A DNA stretch of 64,000 nt from Malus domestica (lineage: Eukaryota; Streptophyta; Magnoliopsida; Rosales; Rosaceae): the NCBI RefSeq assembly GCF_042453785.1, contig NC_091666.1:28168501-28232500 (forward strand). The letters run 5' to 3'. Below, piece by piece: positions 32,763 through 46,395 of the stretch (the first letter of the stretch is position 1; each line of letters begins with the position of its first letter). The notes beneath the pieces were generated by a model, which worked only from the letters and a program-made list of their open reading frames with translations, did no database searches and had not been told where the DNA came from. Both the position numbers and the translations under genes were made by a program.

Positions 32763-33075
32763 TTTGCAATTTAATGGGGAAAGTTTGCGAAAATAATTTT
32801 TATCGTCTTTTGTTCTGTATTTATCTTTTTTATTTAAGTCTTTAGATTTATTTTTTATTTATGTCGTTTAATAGTTTAAAAATTAAAATAAATATTATAA
32901 AAAACAAATTTTTGCAAACCTTCTCTGTAATAATTTATAATTTAAGCCAAATCAAGCATAAAAAATATATTTATTATCAAATATCCTTTCCTTTTTAATG
33001 TCATACCCAAAAGTTAAAAATAAAAATAGTTTTATTTTTTCTAGTAATTTTTGGAGAATAATTTTGTTTAGCTAA

Positions 33076-34994
<1,919 letters not shown>

Positions 34995-37086
34995 TAGGGC
35001 TGGAAAAAAATCCCAAAAATCCCAAAAATCCCAAACCAAACCGAAAAAATCCCGATCCCAAACCAAAAAAATCCCAAACCAAAAATCCCGAACCAAACCG
35101 ATATTTTCGGTACGGGATTCGGTTTTGAATCTCAAATTTTCGGTATTCCCATACCGAACCGAAAATAAATATTATATAATATATATATATTTTTTTTCTT
35201 TTAATTATAAGAGAATTATTTCAACCGTTCATTGTTTTAGATTTAATCTTTGCCGTTCATATGTTTTTAGGTCAGAAACCATTTCACAACCATTTCACAA
35301 ACTTCACTTTCGTTCTAGCCGACCCTAATCTCTTCTCTCGTCTCTGATCTCTCCCTCATCTAGCCGACGAGCCCTCATCTCATCTCTCTCTCTCTGTGAC
35401 GAATTCCGGCCAGCCACCGGCCCACCACCACACTTGACGAATTGCAGAGTTCACTACTTCACTTCTTCCTCGTCCTTTCCTTCCACAACCCACGGTCCAC
35501 CTCAGGCATCCTCTTCCTTCTTCTTCTTCCTCCACCTCAGGTAAAAAAGTTCGTAACTTCCGTGTTTCTTACTTGTAAATTTAAGACTGTTTGGATGTAT
35601 ATGTTGTTCTGTTTGAATTAATGTTTGGGATTTAAGACTGCTTGGTTGAACTTTGAACTCGCTGCTTGCATGCCCTTCGTTTCACGGCGGTCGCGGCGCC
35701 CTACCCTCGGCCGGTGGGCATCCCTCCGATCTCACCTTCCTTGCCGGCGGTGGTTGCTGCTGAAAACGACGACCGCCTGTGTTTCCCCTTCTGGGTTTTT
35801 CGTCATTTTTCAGAACACTTCGTTTTTTATTAAGCTGTAGGAAATGGTTACGTTTAAGCAGTTTCAAGATGGTAACTTTTTATCACAATGCTCTCCATTT
35901 TCTGTGCAAGGTTTATGATTTTTCTTGCTTTTGATTTGATGGGTTTGAATATTTGTGGTTGAATTTTATTGAGTAGTATCTGTTTTTTAGTTATTTTCTT
36001 GTTATATTTGTATTGATCGTGTTGTTTTCGATCGATTTATACTATCAGAAGGACTTCAAATTTTGTTGCTTTTATCGTTCCCATGGATTTTTTTCGAGTA
36101 TTAATGAAGGAATGTTTACAGGTATAAAAATCCCCTTGTACCGCTTCGGTAGCAATTCGATATTGGATGATGGTTGTGCTGGACGCATTTCGTGCGTGCT
36201 AGAAGGAGAAGAAGAAGAGAGTGTATTAGATTCTATTGTTCTTGCTCAGGTATGGAGCATTGTGAATTATAATGTTGCTACTTGTAGATTTCTGTCATTG
36301 ATTTATATGAATTTTCTCGATTTGCAGTGGGAAGATCGAATGTGGAAATATGGGTTTTTAATCATACTGCAAATACAATTCCATCTTGCTTCTCTTTTGT
36401 AATGCTATCTCTGTATTGCACATTCTTTTTGTGCAGGAAGTGATGCAATTCTTTTAGGTGCAGAGACCCTGCGCGGTTTGTACCCTAATTATTAAAACTT
36501 TGGATTGTAACTTAATTATTAAAACTTTGGATTGTAACTAATTTTTTTGCTTTTGGTTTGTAACTTAATTATTAAAACTTTGGATTGTAACTTAATTATT
36601 AAAACTTTGGATTGTAACTAATTTTTTTGCTTTTGGTTTGTAACTTAATTATTAAAACTTTAGATTGTAACTAATTTTTTTGCTTTTGGGTTTGTTACTT
36701 TATTTATTTTAAAACCTTGGCTACCATACAAGTGGAAAATGCAGCTGAACTGCTCTTATAAACATTGCAGGTTTGCCCAATATTTTTTTTATTTGGTTGA
36801 ATAAAAGTTAAGCCCATATGTGGGGGCTGTTACATTCAGTGGGCAGGCCCAATATTAGGTTTTTGTCCAATTGGACCAATATTAGCTTTTTTTTGTCCAA
36901 AAGCCCAAAATTATTTTTGGGATTCCCGATTTGTCCCGAAATCCCGAAACTATTTCGGGATTCCCGAAAATTGGGATTCCCGAAAATTTGGTTTGGGATC
37001 GGTATTGAAATTGGGATTCCCGAAAATTTCGGTATGGGAATCGGGACAAGGGTTTTGGTATGGGATCCCATACCGAACCACCCCTA
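34995..37086. mobile_element. Non-autonomous hAT element, 2.1 kb, TSD GTTTGTAT
   Basis: Ends TAGGGCTGG...CCACCCCTA are flanked by an exact 8-bp repeat GTTTGTAT (34987-34994 and 37087-37094), the hAT signature. Subterminal regions are packed with AAATCCC and GGGATTCCCG motifs (35005-35165 and 36910-37080), as expected for transposase-binding repeats. The middle has a GC-rich stretch at 35320-35760 and a coding-like piece near 36180-36250, but no transposase domain was recognised. It sits in an intron of ELP3 copy 2. Confidence 0.85.
36480..36690. repeat. Tandem repeat in the hAT element
   Basis: CTTAATTATTAAAACTTTGG and ATTGTAACTAATTTTTTTGC are repeated in a unit of about 90 bp, two to three copies. 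Confidence 0.8.
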
Positions 37087-38123
37087 GTTTGTATGGCTGA
37101 ACATAAATAAAAAATATGGGCAATAATGTGATTCCACACAAACCAAATCTCACCTTTTTTTTTTTTTTTTTGTTTCCTTAAACTTCAACTACATGTGATT
37201 ATAACATGTCTCTAATATTTGAAAAAAAAGAAGTCACTCTCCCTTCTGTCCCCGCTCCTATGTTTTTTCTCACTTTCTCTCTTCTTTTATTTTAAGAACA
37301 AAAATAAAAAACGTTCACACACACTTTATATGTGGGCGTCCACTAGTACTATTATTAAGCAAAGAGCTTTGTCAACTTTCTTAAAATGACAACCATGTTC
37401 TTAATTTTCCTATGTTAACCTTACTTTTAGTACACAATATTTATAAATATAAGGACAAAGTAATAATTATGTAATATATTAAAATAATAAAAGATATGTC
37501 CACGTTAGAAGAATCTGTCCCATTATTGTCCCATTTTTCAAAAATAATTTTTTTTTTTTAAATCTAATCATATTATTTAATAAATAAAAAATGAAATTGT
37601 TCACTCAGAGTGATCTGCTGGTTTATATTTAACAAGGAGACCATCCAGGCATCAATGATTAACTGGTACGCATGATTGGTGTGTTCCCAGACCACCTATG
37701 TGATTGAAGACTTATTTAAAAGAGTGGTCAAGAAAAGGTAGAGATGTTGAGCTACTTGGAGTCTAAAGTTTGGCAAGAAATAAGCCATAGCACTTTGGTA
37801 GATTGATATAGAATTTATTCTGAACTATAAATATATCATGCATGGTGGAACTGTTGCGGGAGTATTAATGAAAATGAATAATTACGATCATTCGTTGGAG
37901 TCTTCAATTAATAAAATATGAGATTTATAAAACATAAAAGTAAAAAGTAGTTGCGAGTTCATTCTCGGAGTACCAAAATCTATGTTTAGCCTAAAGTCAC
38001 TAAATAAGGGAGCGAAGCCCCTCAGATAATGTCTGATAAAATGGTCATATTTGATTTCAAATTCGTGGACTGAAAAATGATTATTAAAAAAAGAAATTGA
38101 GTTATCTGTTAATTGGGTTAACA
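37087..38123. other. Gene-free region holding a tiny NLR remnant
   Basis: AT-rich. A poly-T run lies near 37155. The only recognisable sequence is the NB-ARC scrap at 37692-37784, listed separately. Confidence 0.55.
37692..37784 (+). pseudogene. NB-ARC remnant of a third NLR
   Basis: TGTGATTGAAGACTTATTTAA (VIEDLF), GAGATGTTG..CTACTTGGAG and GTTTGGCAAGAAATAAG match parts of the NLR genes at 47080-47270 and 59400-59590 in the same order. Intervening pieces are lost, including the kinase-2 segment. Only about 90 bp remain. Confidence 0.7.
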
Positions 38124-38131
38124 TAATAAAA

Positions 38132-41100
38132 GGGTTGTGATTTTCACACACCCTTAATTACCTTTCCCACACCCCTTCTTATTTTTTAATACTTAATTGA
38201 TATCTTACTATTTACTCTTCCATATATACCTTTTTACTTTTTTACTTTTAAAAGTTGTTTTTTATTTTTTGATTGTGTTGTAGATTGGAGTAGCAGCCCG
38301 ATTCTTCCCACTCCCCTGCTTTTTCCCTTGCTTTCTCCCGCTTCTTCCCCAAAACCCAGACACCTCCTGCTTTTTCCCCAAACCCAGACACCTCTCGCAG
38401 CCCGATTCCCTTGCCGTCGCAAATATTTCCACTGCTTCTTCGAAGCCTCCCACTCCCTCCGCCGAGCCCAACGAGACCTATTCTGAAATTTCCACTGCTT
38501 CTTCTCTTTCCGTTCCCCTGTCCTCTTTATTACTTCTTGTGAAAAACCACAATGGATGACCTAATAATAACAGATGAAGAACTCCAGATGAACATTGAGT
38601 TGCAGAAGATATTGGATATGGCATGCAAGGAGGATGGCATGGAAGAAATTTCAGAATGCATTCCTCCTCTTAACACTTTTGATGGTAATTTTCTAAAGTA
38701 TTTTCTCAAATTATTAAGATTGATTTTGGAATTTAGGGTTTTTGTTCTCTTCTTGCCTCAATTTGTTTTTTAGGTTTAGTTTTTTCTTTCCCTAATTTGT
38801 GGTTCAAATGATAATTGAATGAATGAATACTGGTGGTTTAAGATAAATGTATCATGTAACAATGAAGTAACTGAATCCAGGGGAAGAAATAAGAAAATCA
38901 CGAAACTAAGTTTGTAAATGTTTTTGACATCAGAATTTTTTTTACAAGAATAACGAAAAATTAGGCAATGCTCAGAGACTAAGGAGCAAAAGATTAAAAA
39001 CTACCATGCTTACGTGAATGCACCGAGCAATGCTCTATAACATATTTTTCTCTCATGTACACGGCAATGCTCTATAATAGAGAATATTGATTTGTGTTGG
39101 TTTTGGGGAAATTAATTTTCTATTGGAATCTATTGGTCCCCAATACACTTTAACTTAATGGTAAATTGGTATTAGGTTTAATTGTTGTGGTTTTACCTAG
39201 GCTCCATGTTTTGGTGTAAACTTGATATAATGCATACAATGCTTTGGTATAAATTTGATACTTAAATGTCTAGTCCATTGATAAAAAGTATATATTCTAC
39301 ATATATAAATGTGTTGGTTTGTGATATATAGGAAGTCAACCAACGATTGATGAGCCTGATAAAATGCTCTCTTTGTTGGCGAAATGTTTTGAAAGTCGAG
39401 AAGACCTCATCGGGAAAGTTCGTAAGATAGCATTAATGCAAGGGTTTGCAACCGTTATTAGAAGATCTAAGACAAATACATATGTTGCTATTGGTTGTGA
39501 TAGAGGTGGGGATTATCGAGCCTCTAAAACTTCACTAGATGAAAGAAAAAAAAACTCAGGATCTCGCCTCATAAATTGTCCATTTGAAGTCAAGGGGCGT
39601 AAAAAGAAATGTGAAGAATTTTGGAAGCTAGAGATAAAAAGTTTATTGCATAACCATGAACTTTCAAATGACATGTGTGGACATCCTTCTTGTCGTCAAT
39701 TTTCACAAGAGGAAATCTTACGAATTAAAGAAATGAGTAAGGCTGGTATACCACCACGCCAAATTCTATCTTCGCTTCGGCAAGGCAATCCTCATCTTCA
39801 AGTAGTTTCTCGAAACATCTATAATCTAAGAGCTAAGATTGTGAAGGAGAGTCTAGCTGGGCGTCCAGTTATTCAAGCATTATTAGAAGAACTTGGTGAA
39901 GGTGGTTTCACTTATAACATTGAGTATGATCATGAAGGCCACTTGACTCATTTGATCTTTGCTCAACCCTTGTCTATAGAGTTGACCAAGAGCTACCCAT
40001 ATGTTTTTGTGATGGATTGCACATATAAGACCAACAAGTATAAGATGCCATTATTGGATATCATAGGAGTTACAAGTTTCAACACATCCTTTTATTCTTG
40101 TTTTGTTTTCATGCAAAATGAGAAAGAAGAGGATTATGTGTGGGCTCTAAAAATGTTTAGTAAGATTTTGGGAGTTGATAATCATCCTATGGTGATTATA
40201 ACGGATAGGGAGTTGGCATTAATGAATGCTATACGCATTGTCTTTCCGAGTACTTCCAATCTTTTGTGCGTGTGGCATATTGAGAAAAATATACTTGCAA
40301 ATTGTAAAGCTCATTTTGAGGAAGAAGTTGATTGGATTGATTTCATTTCTACTTGGACAATTTTAATCCAATCTCCTAATGAAACATCATTCAATGAAGC
40401 TTGGAGTCGTTTTGAAGTTAAGTACGAGGAGAAGAAATTTGTTTTGAAATATATTCTTGGTACTTGGCTTCCATACAAAGAAAAGTTTGTAAGTGCATGG
40501 TCAGAGAAAGTTACCCACTTTGGTAACCGTGTTACTTCAAGAGCCGAAGGTGCACATGCAACGCTAAAAAAATATCTTCAAGTTTCAACTGGAGGTCTTC
40601 GCGAGGTAAAAGAAAAAATATGCCTTGCTATTGAAAATCAATTTCAAGAAATCAAAACTCAACTTTCAAGTGAAAAAGTTAGAGTTTCACACAAGTTTCG
40701 ACTTCCCTTCTTCAAAGAGGTTGTTACTCATGTATCTAGATTTGCATTGAATGAGTTATATAATCAATATGAAGCATCAAGTTCTTCTGATCTTCCATCT
40801 CAATGTAAGGGTCATTTTCTCAAGACAATGGGTCTTCCTTGTGCTCACATGATTAGAGAGATGAATATTGAAGTCTTGCAACTAAATGACATACATCCAT
40901 AATGACATACATCCATAATGGAGGATTGATAGAAGATTGTTTGTCAATGATCGTCATGTAAGCTTGGACAATGAATAAGATCAAATAAGCGGCCTTCTAT
41001 TAGAGTTTAAAGATAAGTATGAAAAGTTGCCTCTTACTCAAAAAGAGGATACCAAAAGGCAACTTTGTGAATTTATTGATACTTCTCTTCCATTAACTCT

Positions 41101-41990
41101 TGAGCCTAATGTTAAACCTCACAAAGGTCGTCCAATGAGTTCTAAAAATAGAAAAGAATCAAGCTCTACAAAGCGTGGTCCTTCAAAGTTTGAAATAGTG
41201 GAGAAGGCTCAAAAACGTGCTCGACGGGTATGTCATTTTTTTTATTTATCTTTTAATATTGTCTACTATGGTCATGATTATTTATATATACGTATAACTT
41301 AATGTTCATTGTTTATAGGTGTGATGAGCATAATGATTTGCCAAAGAAACTTTTTGTTAATAATAGCTTAGATGTGTAAAGAACACATTAAGGTACATAT
41401 ATTTTTGTTGATTTTTCCCCATAAAAATACTAATTAAGTTTGTAATTTTCTTTCCTTTTGTTGACATGTTTTTATTTTCTTGTAGGTTGGAGTGCATGGG
41501 TTTCATATCTTTTTGGTAATATTGACATCTCCTTTTGAACACAAGATTAAAGGCCAAACATAGTGTAGGTAGAATGTGAAAGCTTGTAATGATATCTGAT
41601 GTATTTTTTGGGGCATGAGGCTACTATTATGGGGATTAAAGTGTATGTGGATTGCTTACTAGTATTTTGTACAATTCATGTAACTTATGCATATATGCTA
41701 TATCATTAGGTAATCGTTTTATTTTTATTTATATAATAGGTGTTTTATACTTGTTTTGGGATCTCTCAGATTAGGCAGTAGAGCTTGAGTTACAAAAGGA
41801 ATATATGGTTGAGTGTTAGAAAAAGAAAAAAACAAGTTTAAAATAAAATAACAAAAGTATTTTAAAATTTCAATGGTCAAAAAGTAAAAAGGGTATATAT
41901 AGAAGAGTAAATAGTAAGATATCAATTAAGTATTAAAAAATAAGAAGGGATGTGGGAAAGGTAATTAAGGGTGTGTGAAAATCACAACCC
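38132..41990 (+). mobile_element. Mutator-like transposon (MULE) with FAR1-type transposase, 3.9 kb
   Basis: Inverted repeats of about 110 bp (38132-38242 and 41880-41990) begin GGGTTGTGATTTTCACACAC and differ at only a few positions. An 8-bp direct repeat TAATAAAA flanks the element (38124-38131 and 41991-41998). MULEs usually leave 9 bp, so the TSD is one base short or imperfect. The transposase gene lies in the middle. A full-length element with its own transposase and near-matching ends suggests recent activity. Confidence 0.9.
38552..40902 (+). CDS. FAR1/FRS-like MULE transposase
   Basis: Exon 1 38552-38684 and exon 2 39332-40902 join in frame across a GT-AG intron, giving 567 residues. 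Exon 1 encodes an acidic MDDLIITDEELQMN leader. Then come a FAR1-type zinc-binding region (C..DRGGDYRASK, RLINCPFEVKG, HNHEL) and the MULE DDE domain, with acidic residues visible in VFVMDCTYKTN (about residue 273), VIITDREL (about 334) and SRAEGAH (about 449). A SWIM-type CKGHFLKTMGLPCAHM lies near 535. The frame ends at a stop after LNDIHP, next to a 16-bp tandem duplication (AATGACATACATCCAT). Sequence related to the C-terminus continues in another frame to about 41229, ending in a basic stretch. So the protein is probably truncated just after the SWIM motif. Confidence 0.85.
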
Positions 41991-42093
41991 TAATAAAATA
42001 AGGAGAGAACATTACATTCATACATTATTGAGTTAGTAGCTCACCCATGACAAGTGTTGAATTAGAGAATTGAAAAGTAGTTTATTTTTTTTC

Positions 42094-43000
42094 GAGTAAA
42101 CTGTCGGTTTACCCCCTGAACTTTCACCTCACTTTCGATTTCCCCCCTGAACTTTTCCATTGGAAAATTAAGGACTCAAACTAATTTTTTTAGCCAATTT
42201 GCCCCCTACCGTTAGTTTTTCATATATTCCATCCATATTTCCGTTAAGTGAGACCATGTGCACAACATGTGAGGGTAGTTAAGTTATTTCACTCTTAAAA
42301 ATGATTAAAAAACTAAAAATAATAAAAAAAGCAAAACTTTCCCTCTATTTTTTCCCGCTAATTCCTATCCTCGATTTTATTTTTCCCTCTCATTCCTATG
42401 CATGAGAAATGACATATGGTGTTATTGTCTACCATTTTTATTTTCTCTAACAAATTAATAATTTGACAAATGATAATGGTGCTATTGTCTCCAAAACAGT
42501 GCATTAATATAAGAAACCCTAGTCTTTTTTATGGACATGTTTCTTATATTAATGCACTGCTTTGGAGACAATAACACCATAAGCATTTGTCAAATTATTA
42601 ATTTGTTAGAGAAAATAAAAATGGTAGTACATGCTTCAAAAAAAAGATTAACTTAGCTACTTATGAAGACAATAACACCATATGTTATTTCTCATGCATA
42701 GGAGGAATGAGAGGGAAAATTAAAATTGAGGATAGGAATTAGCGGGAAAAAATAGAGGGAAAATTATTATTATTTATTTTCAGTTTTTAATCATTTTTAA
42801 ATTGAAATGACTTAACTATCCTCACATGTTATGCACATGGTCTCACTTAACGGAAATATGGATGGAATATATGAAAAACTAACGGTAGGGGGCAAATTGG
42901 CTAAAAAAATTAGTTTGAGTCCTTAATTTTCCAATAGAAAAGTTCAGGGGGGAAATCGAAAGTGAGCTGAAAGTTCAGGGGGTAAACCGACAGTTTACCC
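42094..43000. mobile_element. Palindromic Mutator-like MITE, copy 1, 907 bp
   Basis: The whole element is one long inverted repeat. The left arm starts GAGTAAACTGTCGGTTTACC and the right arm ends with its near-perfect inverse. Symmetry holds to a centre near 42530 (AAGAAACCCTAG|TCTTTTTTATGGACATG|TTTCTT). The right arm has about 55 extra bases near 42625-42680. An exact 9-bp repeat TTTTTTTTC flanks it (42085-42093, 43001-43009). A transcript would fold into a hairpin of about 400 bp. No coding sequence. Confidence 0.92.
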
Positions 43001-43010
43001 TTTTTTTTCA

Positions 43011-43514
43011 ATAGGTGGTGGCGAGAAAAATACAACCTACTCGGTTTCAGAAGACGATTTACAAATTGCCACGAATATCGAAGAATTGGTCTTTGTCCAA
43101 AAGTTTTGGTTTTTGTCCAAAAGTATTGGTCTTTGTCTCATGCCGTAATTATTTTCCAATTTTCATAGATTATATTCTTCGTCTCCATCTTCATCTCCGT
43201 CTCATATTTCATATTTAATTTCCATAGATTATAATCTTCGTCTCCGTCTCATATTTCATATATTCATCGAGCTCATCAACAAGGAGTCCAATCATTGCAA
43301 CTCTTTTGTGAGCTTCCGTATGCCCCTGAGTATGTTATTATGCACTCTTACTACCATAGATATCCTTCTAGAATATATTTGGAATAAAGTATTACGTGCT
43401 TATGAGCTTTATCTCATCATTTGTTTTACTTTTTTCTCTTATTATATATGTCACTCAGATTTAGAGCATTCAGCCTTGAACACAAGATTTTGAATTCGAT
43501 TTCTTCTTCATCAA
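43011..43514 (+). repeat. Arm 1 of the NLR segmental duplication, distal 5' part
   Basis: GGTTTCAG..GA..TTTACAAATTGCCACG, CTTTGTCCAAAAGT and GTGAGCTTCCGTA.GCCCC match 56990-57850 in order. Arm 2 has an extra 80-bp minisatellite. Homology resumes at 45552 after the LTR insertion. Confidence 0.8.
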
Positions 43515-45551
43515 TGTTGCTTGTATAATAGAAAGGGGTAAGCTATTGATTTGTACCATTAAATTGAATTTGCTTTATGATCTTCCGTCGACCTTTGGAC
43601 TTTGTTGCAGGTATAAAAGTTGATCCTTACCTTGAGCTCTATCTTCTTGTAAATTTTGGTAGAATTTGGAGTTAGTCTGAAAATTGAGAAACCACCATGT
43701 GTGGCGGCGCGAGTGAAAGTCAAAATTTATGGATTTTGGACAGCGAGACGTTCTCGATGTCCTGAGCCCTTATCCAAAATCCATTCATTACGATGGTTCG
43801 ATTATTCAATTTTTGGAATAATTGACCGCCGTATGATTTTTGTAATTGATGACAATCTAATTGTTGGATTGTCGTACAATTTTTTGAGCATCCTAGTTAT
43901 TAGTTGTTTGATCTTTGAGAACTTATGGATTGGAAATCCGATGTGCTAATCTCCCGAATTAAATAACCTACGTTGTTGACCTTAGAGGACCTACTTATCG
44001 ACGGTTGACTTTTTAGTCAATGTGCCCTATTCTAGAGTGTCGTTGTTATAGAATGTTATTGAGGCTTGATGGAGCTTAGTTGTCTCATTTCAATGGTGTG
44101 TGGTTCTCGGTTGACATGCATCTCGATTTACGTTCAAGTGGCACTTGGTCTCGTTTTATGTGTCGGTCTTATTAAGTTTCTTAAGTGGGGTTTGTGTATT
44201 GTATTAGGTTCCTTGGAGCGGAGTCGGTGAATCCGAAAGTGCAAATAACCCAGGTGAGTGACTTTAATATTATATGATATGGTTATTACCCATGAGAATT
44301 TCCTTGTTATGTACTTTGTGGATATAACATGAATTTACAAATGATTTTATGGAAATGTGTGCCACTATGCTATGTTTACTTGATGATGCTATTGGAAAAT
44401 ATATATATGTTATGCCTGAAAAGATTGTGGTACATGAGGGCTAGTAGAAGACCGTTAACCCAATACATGGGGTAATGTGGATAAAATCAGAATCTGCACC
44501 ATGTAGAAGTGGTACATGGATGGTCGTGCTTGGTTAATCCGCAATGGGGGACCATACTACTTTGGGATCGTGCTTGGTTAATCCAGGATGAGCGATCCTT
44601 ATTATTTAGGTATATCCATACATATTCAGGGGTGATCATGCTTGGTTAATCCGCAATGGGTGATCACTCTCTATTAGTATCAGTAGGAGTGACTCTGCTT
44701 GCTTGGTTAATCCGTTATGGGAGGGGGGGACCACATCCTAATTGGTTACCTATTGTAGGCCTCGGCCAAACTGTGTCTCTCTATAGCCCTAGACTATTTA
44801 TTACATATATGAAAGATGAGATTGAAGGCATGTGTGGCTCAATCTAGAAAGTGAATTGAATCAAATAGTTTACATGATGGTGTTGCCTTAAAGAGAATGA
44901 TTTCGGATGTAACTCATTCCTACTCATAACGAAGAGTTGTAATGATGAAATAGATACCAATCTCATTCCTACACGTGATTGTATTATTGATGTTGTGCCA
45001 TTCATACACAACTTCGGGTTGTGTGATGACTAAGAATGTTGTTAGAAGACGTGTGGTGAGATTCAAATTGATTAACCATTCCTATACGTATAATGAGGTG
45101 TATGGTGGTTAAATTATGAAATATGTGGCAATTGGACCCTTGTGATTATTCGGAAAATGAGAAAGGCTAGTGGTGAGTTACAATTCGAAGAGAATGACAG
45201 AATGATATTGACGGTGATTAAATTGACCCAGTATTCAGAGAAAAGTCATGTGAGGACATAACACTACTTCGTAGCTTATCCGGGTTTTGATTTGCCTGGT
45301 GCACCATTCCCAAGGCGTAGGGTTATTTTGCAAAGCAATGGGTAGAGGTTAGAGAAGAAGGTTGCAGGTTATGCAGCTGTGTGGGCATCGCATTAGAGAA
45401 TAGGATTGCCACCCTTTGTTGTAAGCTATTTCCGCTAAGCTCTGATGTATATTATATGTATGAGTCTCAGTGACTCTTATGTATTTTATATTGTACTACT
45501 ATTGTTCTACCGTCGCGTGTCGATTCCGAACATGTCGATCGGGGCATGACA
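43515..45551 (-). mobile_element. Probable solo Ty3-type LTR, about 2.0 kb
   Basis: This segment is missing from the duplicated arm at 57870, so it is an insertion. On the minus strand it begins TGTCATGCCCCGATCGACAT, a typical Ty3 LTR start, and ends ...AAGCAACA, giving TG...CA ends. No target repeat could be fixed. Inside, GTGCTTGGTTAATCC.CAATGG is repeated about five times (44530-44730). No internal coding region, so a solo LTR or other remnant. Confidence 0.55.
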
Positions 45552-46395
45552 CTATTACATATATTGAACATATAAAATGCAAAATGAAAATTTTCTATTT
45601 TCTGTAAAGCCTATAACAATTTATTGAAAAAAATGAAAGTATTCAACAAGTCTATTACAATATCTTGAAAAAATAAAATGCAAAGTAAAAGTTATCTATT
45701 TTTTGTATAGGCGGGTCTAGGCGGGCGCCTTAGTAGGTCTAGGCGTCATTTATTAATTTTCAAATTCCTAGGCATTAATCGGGGCGGTGGCCAACCGCCG
45801 GGCGCTGTTGGGATTTTTAGAGCAGTGGTTAACATGTTGACCCAAAACCTGTTATTTCTTTGTCGTTCAATGTCTGATTAACGGGTCGTGAAAAAAAAAT
45901 TGTCTGGTATTTGTGTAGAGTTCAATCTACTATACCCAAAACATTCCGTTCTTTCGACGTGTGTACTTTCATTTAACAACAATTTTGTGGTACTTGTCAA
46001 CTGCCACCTACAAAGAATTGAAACTTTTGGTTATCCTTAACACTGACAAAAATCCATGACAATTGGTGGAAGAATTAGATCGAATGAGTTCGAAATTTTC
46101 AATCATAGATTTTTGTTCTTGCACCAAATTCTTTAATTCTGTGTTCTTGCAAAAAAGACTCGAGAAGTAGTTTTCGGACTTTTGAAGTTTGGCCCTTTGT
46201 TAAACTGAATGAAAGTTAAGAACAGAAATTTAAATTTCTTAAGTACCTTATTTAGATCTTGGTTTCGTTTTGAAAACTAAGCACATAGTTTGTTAAATAC
46301 AAAAATTTATCCACTACATTCTTTTTTTCTTTTTCTGTTGTTTTGAAACTTGTCTTTTCTGCAGACAGATTGCATACCAAGTATCGAAAGCCAAA
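45552..46395 (+). promoter_or_regulatory. Upstream region of NLR 1, conserved in NLR 2
   Basis: It matches 57868-58720 almost base for base. It includes part of the CGCCTAGGC-type repeat ending GGGATTTTTAGAGCA, and a W-box-like TTGACC at 45837-45842 (58148-58153 in arm 2). W-boxes bind WRKY factors and are common upstream of defence genes; no function is shown here. TCTTTTCTGCAG just before the ATG could be a 5' UTR intron acceptor. Confidence 0.5.

Noticed and set aside
35625-35840. 71-residue frame in the hAT element
   Set aside because: No recognisable transposase or host domain; looks like leader or intron sequence.
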